This document shows positions 23,461 through 31,870 of a DNA stretch of 41,007 nucleotides, one piece after another. Location of the stretch: positions 1 through 41,007 of IMG/VR virus record IMGVR_UViG_3300030419_002210; one strand, written 5' to 3'. Each line of letters opens with the position of its first letter. The stretch's first letter is position 1. The stretch is from a virus. Made by a program: the position numbers and the translations under genes. The notes beneath the pieces are model-generated. The model was given only the letters and a program-made list of their open reading frames with translations, did not search any database and was not told where the DNA came from.

Positions 23461-24711
23461 GTGGTCAGCGTATTTGAAACTGTAACCCGAAGAAGCCTTA
23501 GAAGCGATCTATCCTTTAGAGTACAGGATAAGATTGCAGAGGGTACTGCAACAGCAGGTGCTTCGGGCACTATCACAGACGCTAGTAACCTGTCTTTTCA
23601 AACTGCGGATAGGCTAAAAGGTGCTTGGATATATATACATACTGGTACAGGTAGTGGGCAGGAACGTTTTATTACTGCACAAACTACTGTCGGGGTTGTT
23701 TCGGTTTCCCCGAACTGGAGTGTGACTCCAGATAATACAAGTCAGTATGAAGTGCATAGAAAGTTTCGAGTAGGTGATTACAACGACGCTATATCGGCAG
23801 CGTTAAGGGCAGACCGTCGTTTTCATGTAGGAAGAATTAGGAATAGAAGCCTCCTTACTCGGAATGTGCTTCAAAACGCTTTGTTCTCTGATTGGACAAG
23901 CGGAACTTCCTCTGCACCCGATAACTGGGCACTATCCGGTAGTGGTGCTGCTGTTGCTAGAAATTCAGACTTGAATAGGCGTGGCCCTTACGCTGCTACA
24001 TTAACTAATGGATCTGGCAATACACTTACTTTCAGTCAAACTACTGCAAAAGTGCATGATGGAGAGGCTCCTACTTTTTATGCTTTAGTTCACTGTACTG
24101 TAGCTAGTAGAGTTACATTGAAAATCAATGATGGTGTAACTACAGCAACAAGTAGTGATGCTCATGGTGGTGGTGGTTGGGAATTAATGTCAGTAAGTCA
24201 TACTGTAAGTCCTACTACCGGACTACCCAGTACCATCTATTCTGTAGAGATAAGTGCCGGGGCTGTTATGTCTGTAGCTGTAGCATGGACATACATACCC
24301 TCGGAAGAAGAGTCTAGAGATTATGCTCTTCCAAGTACTCTTCAGACTTTAGATACGGTAAAGATGGCGAGATCTGCTCCGACTACTAGCGATCCAAATA
24401 AAACTGAAGTGTTTGATTCTATTGCTTTAACTGATTGGGAAGTAGATGCAGGTTCAGGAAACCCGAGTCCAGTACTACGTCTCTTGCGTCCTGTAGAGGA
24501 GAATCGAACTCTTTTACTACATGGAACAGGGTACCCAAGTATCCCTTCAGCCGATACAGATACGATTGAAGCTAACAGTGAACTATTAGTTCTTAAGGCT
24601 GCGTCTCAACTTACTTCTGAAGATAGATTTGAAAGGGATTATCAAACCCTAAAGCGGGAGACTCAACACTACTATCCAAAGAACTCCCGGGCGGTAGGTA
24701 TCATTGGCTAA
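23461..24711 (+). CDS. Putative tail protein with carbohydrate-binding-like domain, 416 aa
   Basis: GTG start at 23461. Residues 1-110 form a domain with repeated Gly/Thr strands (GTGSGQERFIT, SPNWSVTPDNTSQYEV), followed by an RNRSLLTRN linker. Residues about 135-285 have the jelly-roll pattern of a carbohydrate-binding module: N-terminal NALFSDWTSGTSSAPDNWAL, and repeated Val/Thr strands. Such modules occur in phage tail and head-completion proteins. Its stop overlaps the next gene by 8 nt. Likely a tail-tip or adaptor component; the exact role is not determinable. Confidence 0.55.
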   Translation: MVSVFETVTRRSLRSDLSFRVQDKIAEGTATAGASGTITDASNLSFQTADRLKGAWIYIHTGTGSGQERFITAQTTVGVVSVSPNWSVTPDNTSQYEVHRKFRVGDYNDAISAALRADRRFHVGRIRNRSLLTRNVLQNALFSDWTSGTSSAPDNWALSGSGAAVARNSDLNRRGPYAATLTNGSGNTLTFSQTTAKVHDGEAPTFYALVHCTVASRVTLKINDGVTTATSSDAHGGGGWELMSVSHTVSPTTGLPSTIYSVEISAGAVMSVAVAWTYIPSEEESRDYALPSTLQTLDTVKMARSAPTTSDPNKTEVFDSIALTDWEVDAGSGNPSPVLRLLRPVEENRTLLLHGTGYPSIPSADTDTIEANSELLVLKAASQLTSEDRFERDYQTLKRETQHYYPKNSRAVGIIG

Positions 24712-26743
24712 CGAAGTAAAGTTAGATGGAAAGAACTATGCTATTAGAGGTCAGATTAGAACTCAAGCGTTTGACCCGTGGCCTGAACCTCTTCGTATTG
24801 TAGGTAACTTACAAAGGCGAGATAGAACTAATGCTAACCAGTGGATTCAAGAAAGTTTTCGTTCAGGGTTAGGTTATTACAGAGCAGTTGGAGATCCTCC
24901 CGCTAATCCAGATACGGGACATCCAAGTTACAGAGGATTTTTTAATTCCACATTAGAGACTAGATGGGCAGGTCAGGTAACACTTCCGACTAACGGACAG
25001 TCTATGTCCCATACAAACGACGGAACTAGTAGTGAACCTGACCATAATTATTCAGGTATATTCAAAGCTAGATCAGCAGGAAATTATCCCGGTCTTTATG
25101 CGTGGTCTGATTTAAAAGAAGAGTCTATTGCTTTCTGGAATGGTAGTACTTGGACTGAAGGTAAAGACCTTACCTCTGGATACACAAACTATAGACCTAC
25201 TGCTGTTACTGAATATCAGGGAACATGGCAGATATGGGGTGGAGTTCCGGGAGCCTGTGCTAACCCGATAGTTACGATTAATGCTGCGGGTGCATTTGCA
25301 GATTTTACTGCAAGTACTCCGATGGCTGATTATCCTTTAGATGTTGTTATCTTCAAAGGGCTTGTCCACTATGCTGTTATCTGGGAGAGGTCTAACGGAA
25401 AATTTCAGATACAGAAGAGTACGGATGGTGGGGATACTTGGAATGATGTAGCAGGACTTGAGATATCCGTCATGTACTCTAGCGATTCATCTTCCATAAA
25501 TGCTTGGGCTAAACTTGTAGAGTATTTCGATTCTGACGGAGACCCCGCTCTATATCTTGTTACAAATAACGGACTGTATCTAGTTGATCTTAGTGGTGCA
25601 GACATCCTTCCAGTAATTAAGTTCGGAACAGATGTTCACCCTAGTACAGACACTAAACCTGTAGTTTGGAATGGTGATCTTTATATCCCCCGAGGTAAGA
25701 GTTTAGTTAAATTTAGTTTTAACGGCAGTTGGGTAGAGGTAAGTCCTTTAGAATTAGGAACTGCTCCTACAGATATGTTAGCGACATCTGCAAAGAAAGG
25801 GTTTACTTCATTAGTAGCATCTGACCGATGGTTATTTGCTTCGGTTAGTGGGGTTGCAGGAGCGTATGTCTTTGCCTATGATGGCGAGGGATGGCATTAT
25901 GTATTCTCGTTAGACGGTAGTTCTGCTGTTAAAACTATAACTGCTCTTGCACTTCACGACACTGTAGGTGGAGGTGCTATTGATCTTATAGTATTAGCAC
26001 AGGACGCTGCTCCCGGAACTTCAGATTCAACTTTCTACCGTTTGAGAAAGATTTTAGAAGACCCTTTAAATAATACTACCTATGCAGGAAGACAGTTTCC
26101 AACATCAGGAACATTAGTAACTCCGTGGTTTGACGGTGGAATGTCTGAAGTAGATAGTACGATTTTAGCCAGTGGTGGAGGTTTCAAAGGACTTACTTCC
26201 AACAGAACCGTTAAGGTTGAAACTGCTTTAGAGTATTCAGATACATACCAATCTAACTCTGCAACGATAGCTACATTCACAGCAGATACAGATAAGATAA
26301 TTCGTTATGGTGCATCATCTACGAGAGGCCCGGGACTTTCAGGTAGATCATGGAGGCATAGGTACACATTAGCTACTGATTCTAATACAGCTACTCCTGC
26401 GCTGTTCTATCCAGTTACTTATTATAAAAAGAGACCACCCCAGATTCATGAGATAGCGTTCCTTGTTGATCTAGAAGAAACGGTAAAACTCAATCAGTGG
26501 GAATGGTCTTCTGCGGATGATGTATTAGAAGCATTGAATGATGCTGCTATATCCGTCACGTTATTAGAGTTAGATTTTCCGGGAAAGAATGCCGTTACAA
26601 ATGTAGCTAATAGTTCAACTCTCTACGTAGAAGTTCAAGGAGTTCCTGCCCAACATGAGGGGGGAGAGAATCCGAGACAATGGCTTCCAGAGGTAGAGAG
26701 CGGAACAGCCTTAATTGTTTGTCGGCAAGTGTTTGAAGACTAA
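24704..26743 (+). CDS. Putative tail protein, beta-propeller-like, 679 aa
   Basis: TTG start at 24704, inside the end of the previous gene. The product is Trp/Gly/Asp-rich and all-beta. It has repeated blades of 'G-x-W/Y ... V-x-D/N-G' (for example YAWSDLKEESIAFWNGSTW, LVVWNGDLYIPRGKSLVKF, AYDGEGWHYVF), about six or seven, which suggests a beta-propeller in residues 100-450. The C-terminal third has fibre-like strands. As the last late gene, paired with the preceding tail protein, it may be a nozzle or host-contact protein. Its TAA overlaps the stop of the convergent early gene by 3-4 bases. Confidence 0.55.
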   Translation: MANEVKLDGKNYAIRGQIRTQAFDPWPEPLRIVGNLQRRDRTNANQWIQESFRSGLGYYRAVGDPPANPDTGHPSYRGFFNSTLETRWAGQVTLPTNGQSMSHTNDGTSSEPDHNYSGIFKARSAGNYPGLYAWSDLKEESIAFWNGSTWTEGKDLTSGYTNYRPTAVTEYQGTWQIWGGVPGACANPIVTINAAGAFADFTASTPMADYPLDVVIFKGLVHYAVIWERSNGKFQIQKSTDGGDTWNDVAGLEISVMYSSDSSSINAWAKLVEYFDSDGDPALYLVTNNGLYLVDLSGADILPVIKFGTDVHPSTDTKPVVWNGDLYIPRGKSLVKFSFNGSWVEVSPLELGTAPTDMLATSAKKGFTSLVASDRWLFASVSGVAGAYVFAYDGEGWHYVFSLDGSSAVKTITALALHDTVGGGAIDLIVLAQDAAPGTSDSTFYRLRKILEDPLNNTTYAGRQFPTSGTLVTPWFDGGMSEVDSTILASGGGFKGLTSNRTVKVETALEYSDTYQSNSATIATFTADTDKIIRYGASSTRGPGLSGRSWRHRYTLATDSNTATPALFYPVTYYKKRPPQIHEIAFLVDLEETVKLNQWEWSSADDVLEALNDAAISVTLLELDFPGKNAVTNVANSSTLYVEVQGVPAQHEGGENPRQWLPEVESGTALIVCRQVFED

Positions 26744-26931
26744 ATAACATTCCATTTGTTATCGAGATCTATTACCCAAGTAACCTCTAATTCAAAACAC
26801 TCATCCTTTTCGTTGTAGTTTACTGTGTAGTCTCCGGGTTTCCATTTTACGTTATCTGCATTGAAAGGTACGTCTGGAGCGAATATATCTACCGGGTCAA
26901 TTTGGTATTTATATGTTTCGTAACAAATCAT
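26740..26931 (-). CDS. Small hypothetical protein, 63 aa, last early gene
   Basis: The ATG at 26931 overlaps the TGA of the LuxR-type gene (ATGA), so coupling favours this start over one 13 codons upstream. The product is acidic and aromatic (MICYETYKYQIDPVDIF), with a C-terminal strand VTWVIDLDNKW. No family recognised. Its TAG shares bases with the TAA of the convergent late gene, so transcription of the two blocks ends head-on here with no room for a separate terminator. Confidence 0.6.
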   Translation of the reverse strand: MICYETYKYQIDPVDIFAPDVPFNADNVKWKPGDYTVNYNEKDECFELEVTWVIDLDNKWNVI

Positions 26932-27209
26932 TTGGAAACACCACCGATCAATACTTCTCGGTAATCCCATGCAGAAAGCCAGAATAAATTAACTAAATGA
27001 ATCCGAGGGTTTTTCTGAGTACCCTGTGAATCAATCCCATAATGCTTACGCATTCTTTGTAGCATTTTCTCTACTGCTCCTGCCGAAGTTTTACGAATAC
27101 GTGCAATCTCGGCATTACTAAATCCTTGACAAACCATCCTCATTACTTCCTCTTCTTTTTCCGTAACGTCTAGTGCTGCGACTGCGTATCGGAATGCTTC
27201 TTCATTCAT
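26928..27209 (-). CDS. Stand-alone LuxR/GerE-type HTH DNA-binding protein, 93 aa
   Basis: Residues about 14-77 match the LuxR/GerE helix-turn-helix: 'LTxxExxVLxLxxxGxSNxEIAxxLxxSxxTVxxHxxxIxxKL' appears as VTEKEEEVMRMVCQGFSNAEIARIRKTSAGAVEKMLQRMRKHYGI. The usual receiver or ligand-binding domain is absent, so binding would be constitutive or controlled by amount. It lies directly after the polymerase gene (RBS AGGAG) at the far end of the early block. LuxR-type domains bind short inverted repeats; the TGAGAC/GTCTCA cluster at 1425-1937 is a possible target (inference). It may switch on the late operon. Confidence 0.8.
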   Translation of the reverse strand: MNEEAFRYAVAALDVTEKEEEVMRMVCQGFSNAEIARIRKTSAGAVEKMLQRMRKHYGIDSQGTQKNPRIHLVNLFWLSAWDYREVLIGGVSK

Positions 27210-27217
27210 GGGTTCTC

Positions 27218-29629
27218 CTAGTGCATATCGGCTAAGTTATAACCGATCTTGTAATCTACCTCTACAGGTACGTTTAGTTGCAAAACTTCTGCCATTAAAG
27301 TCTTTGCCTTTTCTGCTATTTCCTGTTCATTCCCGACCGGGGTTTGTAATAGAACTGAATCATGTACAGTCCATATAAGGTCAGTGTTATCAGGTAATTC
27401 ATCGAACAATTTGATAATTGCCATCTTCATCATGTCTGCGCTTGTACCTTGAATCGGCATATTTATTCCAGTACGCCAGAGTTCGACGTTGGATTTATGC
27501 ACTCTCCATCCCTGTCCGTCCAACCATTTCAGGCTTAACCGCCTACCGAGGTACGTCTCTACGTATCCTCTAGATTGAATCTCATTCTTGATCTTTTCAT
27601 AATAATCAGAAAGCCCGGGTTGGGCAGCACGTTTAGCAGCAACTAGATCATCAGCTTGTTCATTAGATAAAAAGACACCCGCTTGGGCACAAGTTCTTTG
27701 TAAAACAAATGCAGCATTTCTATCATTAGGGTCATATTGCAAGGCAAAGTTCATAATCTTAGCAACACGGCGAACTGAATCAGACTCTGCATTAGGCATG
27801 TAGTCTTCTAGTTTTGCCATACGTTGCATCTCAGTATGAATATCAGCCCCTTTCATATAAGCATCTATCATCATTTGATCATTAGACATATGAGCCATTA
27901 CACGTAGTTCTATTTGTGAATAATCTAATTCAATAAAAACTTTTCCATCATCAGGTATAAAACATTGTCTAACTAAATTACTTTCAGCATTACTTTCGTC
28001 TTCCCAAATCTTAGGCTTAGGTATCGTTTGTAGGTTTATTCCCCACTGTTCTCCGTTAATCTTCCACCCACTGTAGCTAAATCTTCCGGTGTCAGTTCCA
28101 GTTGGGTTCACTGAGCCGTAGGCTCGTCCCTGCATTCGGTGTAAGGCTTCTATATAAGTACCTTTGAGTTTTCTTAGATGTCGTAACTGTACAATCCTAT
28201 TAGCTATTGGAAACTGTGAAGCTATTACCTGCATTACATTAGCATTAGTGCTATCTAATTTATTAGCCCCGACTTGGTGCATGAAATCTAAGGACTGCTT
28301 AGGACTAATAGGGTTGAAATCATCCTCCACTATTACGCTATGTTCTATGAGTGCAGCAGTTTGAAACTCAGTCATCTCCTTGTTATATAAAACATCAAGC
28401 TGATCTCTAGCATTATCTATTGCGTCAGAATCTAATCGGCACCCTTGTTGCTCCATTGTTACAACAGCGGGTAATAGCTTTCTTTCAATACTTCTATATA
28501 TCCGACTAACGTCTGAGGGAATTTCTTTACTGAATACCTCAAATAATTTACGCGTAAAAAATACGTCTCCACATGCGTAGGGGGCAGCTTTATCTACTGA
28601 CACATCTCGCATATTTAATTGTTTCTTACCTGAGCCTATGAGTTCTCCTATCTCTGTCATTTTGTACCCGAACTCTTGTAAAGCCAGAGGCTTCAGTCCC
28701 CGCTGTGGCTTACTAAGAAGAGCAGCCTGTATCAACGTATCTTCTAAAGGAGCCTTTAGCTTTATTCCATAATTACGGATAATTCCCATTTCATATTTAG
28801 CATTATGAGCAACTAATTCTGGATAGTCCCAGAGTGGTTGTAGTTTTCTCATTACCCAGACATGGTTCTCTTCGGTTGTAGGGATGTAATACGCTTTGTC
28901 TTCCCAAGCTACAGCTATACCTACCACATCGGCTAAGTGTGTACGTAAATCTGTGGTCTCAAAGTCAACCGCTATTGTTCCTGTAGCCTCTGTTAATATC
29001 TCTAAAAATCTCTCTACTCTTACAATTTCACAGGGGATATCCTGCTTATACTCTCCCTCTGTAAATCGGTTTATTAAATCAGGGAGTCGTTTGAAGTCTT
29101 CAACTAACGTTTGGTTTAGTTGAGGGTTATACATCGCTGCTGCGGGATGGTACATCGGAATAAGAGGTGTGTTATTAATCTCTAATAATTGTCCATGTAC
29201 ATCTGTGATACTGTCGTTAGGAAGAAAGTACTTGAGTGCGGTTGCCCCTAAAGTTAAAATAACTCCGGGCTTTACTAACTCAACTTCCCTTTGTAGAAAG
29301 TTATCCCCACAGATCTGTTGTTGTTTCTTGGTCGGGGCTTTTTGTTTACCGTTCTTATTACTATCAGGCCAACACTTAGCGACGTTAGTTATATAGCAAT
29401 CTCTTCTTGAGAGACCTGCTGATGATAGTAGTTGTGTAAGGGATTTACCCAACACTCCTACAAAAGGTTTACCGTGATTATTCTCCTCACGACCGGGGGC
29501 TTCACCAACTATCATGATGAAACGCCCCGCATCGTCTGGAGTAACAGGTGTCCGGTTTTCTAGTTCATGTAACGGACACGCAGTACACCCTTTGATCTCC
29601 TTTTTAATCTCTAGGAGAGGGTTGTCCAC
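27218..29629 (-). CDS. polA: Uracil-DNA glycosylase (family 4)-DNA polymerase I fusion
   Basis: 803 aa in three domains. Residues 1-190: family 4 UDG with Fe-S cysteines (C15, C18, a Cys near 85 and one near 106), motif GEAPG at 42-46 followed by GKPFVG, and HPAAAMYNP near 159. Residues about 215-385: 3'-5' exonuclease with DFETT (Exo I), HNAKYEMG (Exo II) and YACGDV (Exo III). In Exo II, Glu replaces the usual metal-binding Asp. Residues about 400-803: family A polymerase with motif A DYSQIELR at 569, motif B RRVAKIMNF near 620 (Phe at the position equivalent to E. coli 762) and motif C HDS near 757. GTG start. UDG-like domains fused to phage polymerases are known from SPO1-type phages. Main replicase. 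Confidence 0.93.
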   Translation of the reverse strand: MDNPLLEIKKEIKGCTACPLHELENRTPVTPDDAGRFIMIVGEAPGREENNHGKPFVGVLGKSLTQLLSSAGLSRRDCYITNVAKCWPDSNKNGKQKAPTKKQQQICGDNFLQREVELVKPGVILTLGATALKYFLPNDSITDVHGQLLEINNTPLIPMYHPAAAMYNPQLNQTLVEDFKRLPDLINRFTEGEYKQDIPCEIVRVERFLEILTEATGTIAVDFETTDLRTHLADVVGIAVAWEDKAYYIPTTEENHVWVMRKLQPLWDYPELVAHNAKYEMGIIRNYGIKLKAPLEDTLIQAALLSKPQRGLKPLALQEFGYKMTEIGELIGSGKKQLNMRDVSVDKAAPYACGDVFFTRKLFEVFSKEIPSDVSRIYRSIERKLLPAVVTMEQQGCRLDSDAIDNARDQLDVLYNKEMTEFQTAALIEHSVIVEDDFNPISPKQSLDFMHQVGANKLDSTNANVMQVIASQFPIANRIVQLRHLRKLKGTYIEALHRMQGRAYGSVNPTGTDTGRFSYSGWKINGEQWGINLQTIPKPKIWEDESNAESNLVRQCFIPDDGKVFIELDYSQIELRVMAHMSNDQMMIDAYMKGADIHTEMQRMAKLEDYMPNAESDSVRRVAKIMNFALQYDPNDRNAAFVLQRTCAQAGVFLSNEQADDLVAAKRAAQPGLSDYYEKIKNEIQSRGYVETYLGRRLSLKWLDGQGWRVHKSNVELWRTGINMPIQGTSADMMKMAIIKLFDELPDNTDLIWTVHDSVLLQTPVGNEQEIAEKAKTLMAEVLQLNVPVEVDYKIGYNLADMH

Positions 29630-29981
29630 CTTGTTCTACCCCTTTCCACACACCATCTAAACACATCAAAGCTATGATTCCGTAGATAGATAAGTCTAAA
29701 TATGAATCTTCTACTGACTCATTAACTGGGTCAGTCTTTTGATTTCGTAGATGAATGAGCCGTTCTATCTTATCGCTCATACGGATTAGCACCCCGTCTA
29801 ACCCAAACTTAGCTATGTTACCTGAGCCATAATCTTTTTGTTTAGCGTCGAAAGTAGCTACTGCATCTTTCATACTACGCACAAAGTCGAGAGTAGTTAC
29901 TGTGGGTTCTCCCTTTATAGTTATCCTCCCGAGGTCTAACTGAAAATCATGGAATGTATTTTGCTGATCTTGCATTTTCAA
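29604..29981 (-). CDS. DUF1599-like protein (nucleotide-modification-associated domain), 125 aa
   Basis: The core 'FDAKQKDYGSGNIAKFG ... GVLIRMSDKIERL ... ESVEDSYLDLSIYGIIALMCL' matches the pattern F-x-x-K-x-xDY-G...FG-x-xG-x-x-R-x-x-DK-x-xR...E-x-x-D-x-x-xDL-x-xY of DUF1599, which has been linked by genome context to modified-base systems in phages. The conserved Asp/Glu/Lys residues recall all-alpha nucleotide pyrophosphatases of the MazG type. It overlaps the polymerase start by 26 nt and the nuclease gene upstream by 35 nt, so it belongs to the replication operon. It could act on the nucleotide pool; that activity is inference. Confidence 0.6.
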   Translation of the reverse strand: MKMQDQQNTFHDFQLDLGRITIKGEPTVTTLDFVRSMKDAVATFDAKQKDYGSGNIAKFGLDGVLIRMSDKIERLIHLRNQKTDPVNESVEDSYLDLSIYGIIALMCLDGVWKGVEQGGQPSPRD

Positions 29982-30729
29982 AAATCTCCTTAGCAGTTAC
30001 GTGCCCAATACCTTTTACTTGTACGAGCGACTCTATAGGTTGAATTACAACGTCATGAAACGAACCGAAATACTGTAGTAAAGAAGCGGACTGTGGATGA
30101 GTTAGCTTTCTACTCAACGCTAACAATGCCTGCTGTGATGGGGGAACGATTGAAACGTTTCTCCGTGGTGCGGGTACATGATGCTTCTTCTTTAGACTTC
30201 GGTTATAGATTGTCCTAAACGTAAGTCCAAACAGGTTAGGGGCTGTTACTAAAACAGTAATCCCCATCTCCTGTAAAGACGTAAGATAGGACATAATCAT
30301 TGTGTATGGTCTAGACCCGGGCTTCCAGACAGGAGTCTTCTCTTGATTCGCAGGAATGTCACCGTATTTATCGTGATATTTAGGGGAGAGCCAATCACTA
30401 TTGCTATGTGTAACGTATCCGTTAGGGTCAGCCGACAATCTACCGCATATTATGAGGTATAAGTCTGCGTTACCTGCGTGTTCGTTTTCTCTCCAATCTA
30501 TCATTCGAGCCACCTGATCTTGCAGATGTCCCTCTTTAATAGAAATCACTAAATCGCTAGCAGTCTTTATCTCTGCTAACTGTTTACGGTTAACTCCGTC
30601 CCAAGCTATGTCCCCTAAAGGAAGTCCCTTGATCTCTTGGGTAAGTGAGGGCATCTCTTGTTTAGCAAGACTAGCCCATCTATGCTCACCTGTTTGTTTA
30701 TCTCTATCTCTATGATCGAATACCACCAT
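29947..30729 (-). CDS. ERCC4-type nuclease with C-terminal helix-hairpin-helix, 260 aa
   Basis: Residues 1-80 hold the XPF/ERCC4 nuclease motifs: DHRD at 5-8 (the D-x-R-E/D opening), GD at 39-40, ExK at 53-55 (EIK in place of the usual ERK), Asp 59 and DQxxRM at 71-76. The C-terminus (about 230-255) has the helix-hairpin-helix signature VKGIGHVTAKEIF. Such enzymes cut branched DNA such as flaps, forks and recombination intermediates, with HhH giving structure-specific binding. It sits between the P-loop ATPase (4-nt gap) and the DUF1599-like gene, fitting a recombination/replication role, possibly resolving concatemers before packaging. Confidence 0.8.
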   Translation of the reverse strand: MVVFDHRDRDKQTGEHRWASLAKQEMPSLTQEIKGLPLGDIAWDGVNRKQLAEIKTASDLVISIKEGHLQDQVARMIDWRENEHAGNADLYLIICGRLSADPNGYVTHSNSDWLSPKYHDKYGDIPANQEKTPVWKPGSRPYTMIMSYLTSLQEMGITVLVTAPNLFGLTFRTIYNRSLKKKHHVPAPRRNVSIVPPSQQALLALSRKLTHPQSASLLQYFGSFHDVVIQPIESLVQVKGIGHVTAKEIFENARSAKYIP

Positions 30730-30732
30730 CGT

Positions 30733-31581
30733 TTACGAAATCCCCAAAGACTTTGGTGCCCCAGTACGACTAGAAAACTCCAGCCAAAGATCATGTATTC
30801 CATTATCATCTGGAATCAACGGCTGCCTTACATAGAGATCAGTAGGCTTACCCAACTTACGAGTACGATCTTTTATCAACGTAGCTTGATACTCAGGTTT
30901 AGCCAATCCGATATTCTGTACTCCGAGAATAGTAGTGAAACGGAAGTCATTCCTCTTCTCACCCTCAGCCATCTGATTGATCGTCTCCCAACGAGCCAGT
31001 CTTCCTGACCCACCTAAGCGATCTGCCATTGGGCCGTCACCCCTAATCTCACGCGTAGCTGTAGTCGCTAATACATGACAGGGTTGTTCGTATAACAGAG
31101 GTTCAATCATACGTCCGTTATGCCACTTCTTTATAACAGGCCAGTCTACAAAACTATCCTCAAACTGACTTGGACTTCGGTCTCCCCGATCTTTCTTACG
31201 CTTTACAATAGCTTCGATATGGTCGGAAAACTTTTTCTTACCGTCGTGCATAACATCTACCCAATGTTCCTGCGCTTTCTCCCACCACTTATCTACCATA
31301 TCAATCCCAACAACGCCATAACCTTCGGGTTCCCCTGATAGGACAGGGTATATCTCGTCCTCTAAAGCAACGACAATATCTGAAACAGTAACCGCATCTA
31401 AGATTGTTACGTTTTTCGGAACTTCGGTAGCAAACAACTCCATTACTCCACGGAGTTTCTTCTCACTATCGAACAACCATACAGGCTGATCTTCAGGGAT
31501 ATGCTCGAATATCATCTGCCATAACCATGTAGTCTTTCCACTACCGGGAGGCCCTGCAACTAAAACTGATTCTTTAGGCAC
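30733..31581 (-). CDS. P-loop ATPase, RecA/Sak4-like recombination protein, 282 aa
   Basis: Walker A GPPGSGKT at residues 10-17 right after the start, Walker B-like VVGIDMVD near 95, and a polar ATATREIRG strand in the expected sensor position near 172. Size and layout suit the RecA-like core of phage Sak4-type single-strand annealing ATPases, but AAA replication loaders look similar, so the subfamily is uncertain. GTG start with AAGGAAA upstream; it overlaps the previous small gene by 8 nt. Neighbours (putative ssDNA-binding protein, ERCC4 nuclease, polymerase) support a role in recombination-coupled replication. Confidence 0.7.
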   Translation of the reverse strand: MPKESVLVAGPPGSGKTTWLWQMIFEHIPEDQPVWLFDSEKKLRGVMELFATEVPKNVTILDAVTVSDIVVALEDEIYPVLSGEPEGYGVVGIDMVDKWWEKAQEHWVDVMHDGKKKFSDHIEAIVKRKKDRGDRSPSQFEDSFVDWPVIKKWHNGRMIEPLLYEQPCHVLATTATREIRGDGPMADRLGGSGRLARWETINQMAEGEKRNDFRFTTILGVQNIGLAKPEYQATLIKDRTRKLGKPTDLYVRQPLIPDDNGIHDLWLEFSSRTGAPKSLGIS

Positions 31582-31792
31582 GACGTTTCCTTTCTTTGAA
31601 TAACTGCTCTACTATTGAAAGAACAGTGTCGCTCTGTATTTCTTTACGCCAATTACTAGACTTAGGTATACGAACAAACGCTGTACCTAACTGAATAACT
31701 ACTGTGTCACCGTCCTTTTCATGCGTCTCTCTACGGATTTGATGGATGTGATCAGTGTTGATAAACACCCCCGGCTTTACTTTAAAAAACAT
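31574..31792 (-). CDS. Small hypothetical protein, 72 aa
   Basis: A short beta-rich N-terminus (MFFKVKPGVFINTDHIHQIRRE) followed by a basic C-terminal helix. The 'F-I-N-x-x-H-I-x-x-I' opening recalls small regulator folds such as LytTR-like or FlbD-like domains, but the match is too short to assign. It overlaps the ATPase gene by 8 nt, so translation is probably coupled. In the 78-bp gap upstream there is a weak AGGGG/CCCCT stem. Confidence 0.55.
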   Translation of the reverse strand: MFFKVKPGVFINTDHIHQIRRETHEKDGDTVVIQLGTAFVRIPKSSNWRKEIQSDTVLSIVEQLFKERKRRA

Positions 31793-31870
31793 ACGTATCT
31801 TTCTGAAATAGCAAGAGGGGCACAGATATAAAACCTGAACCCCCCTAACTATTTTCGCTATGGTTAAAGA

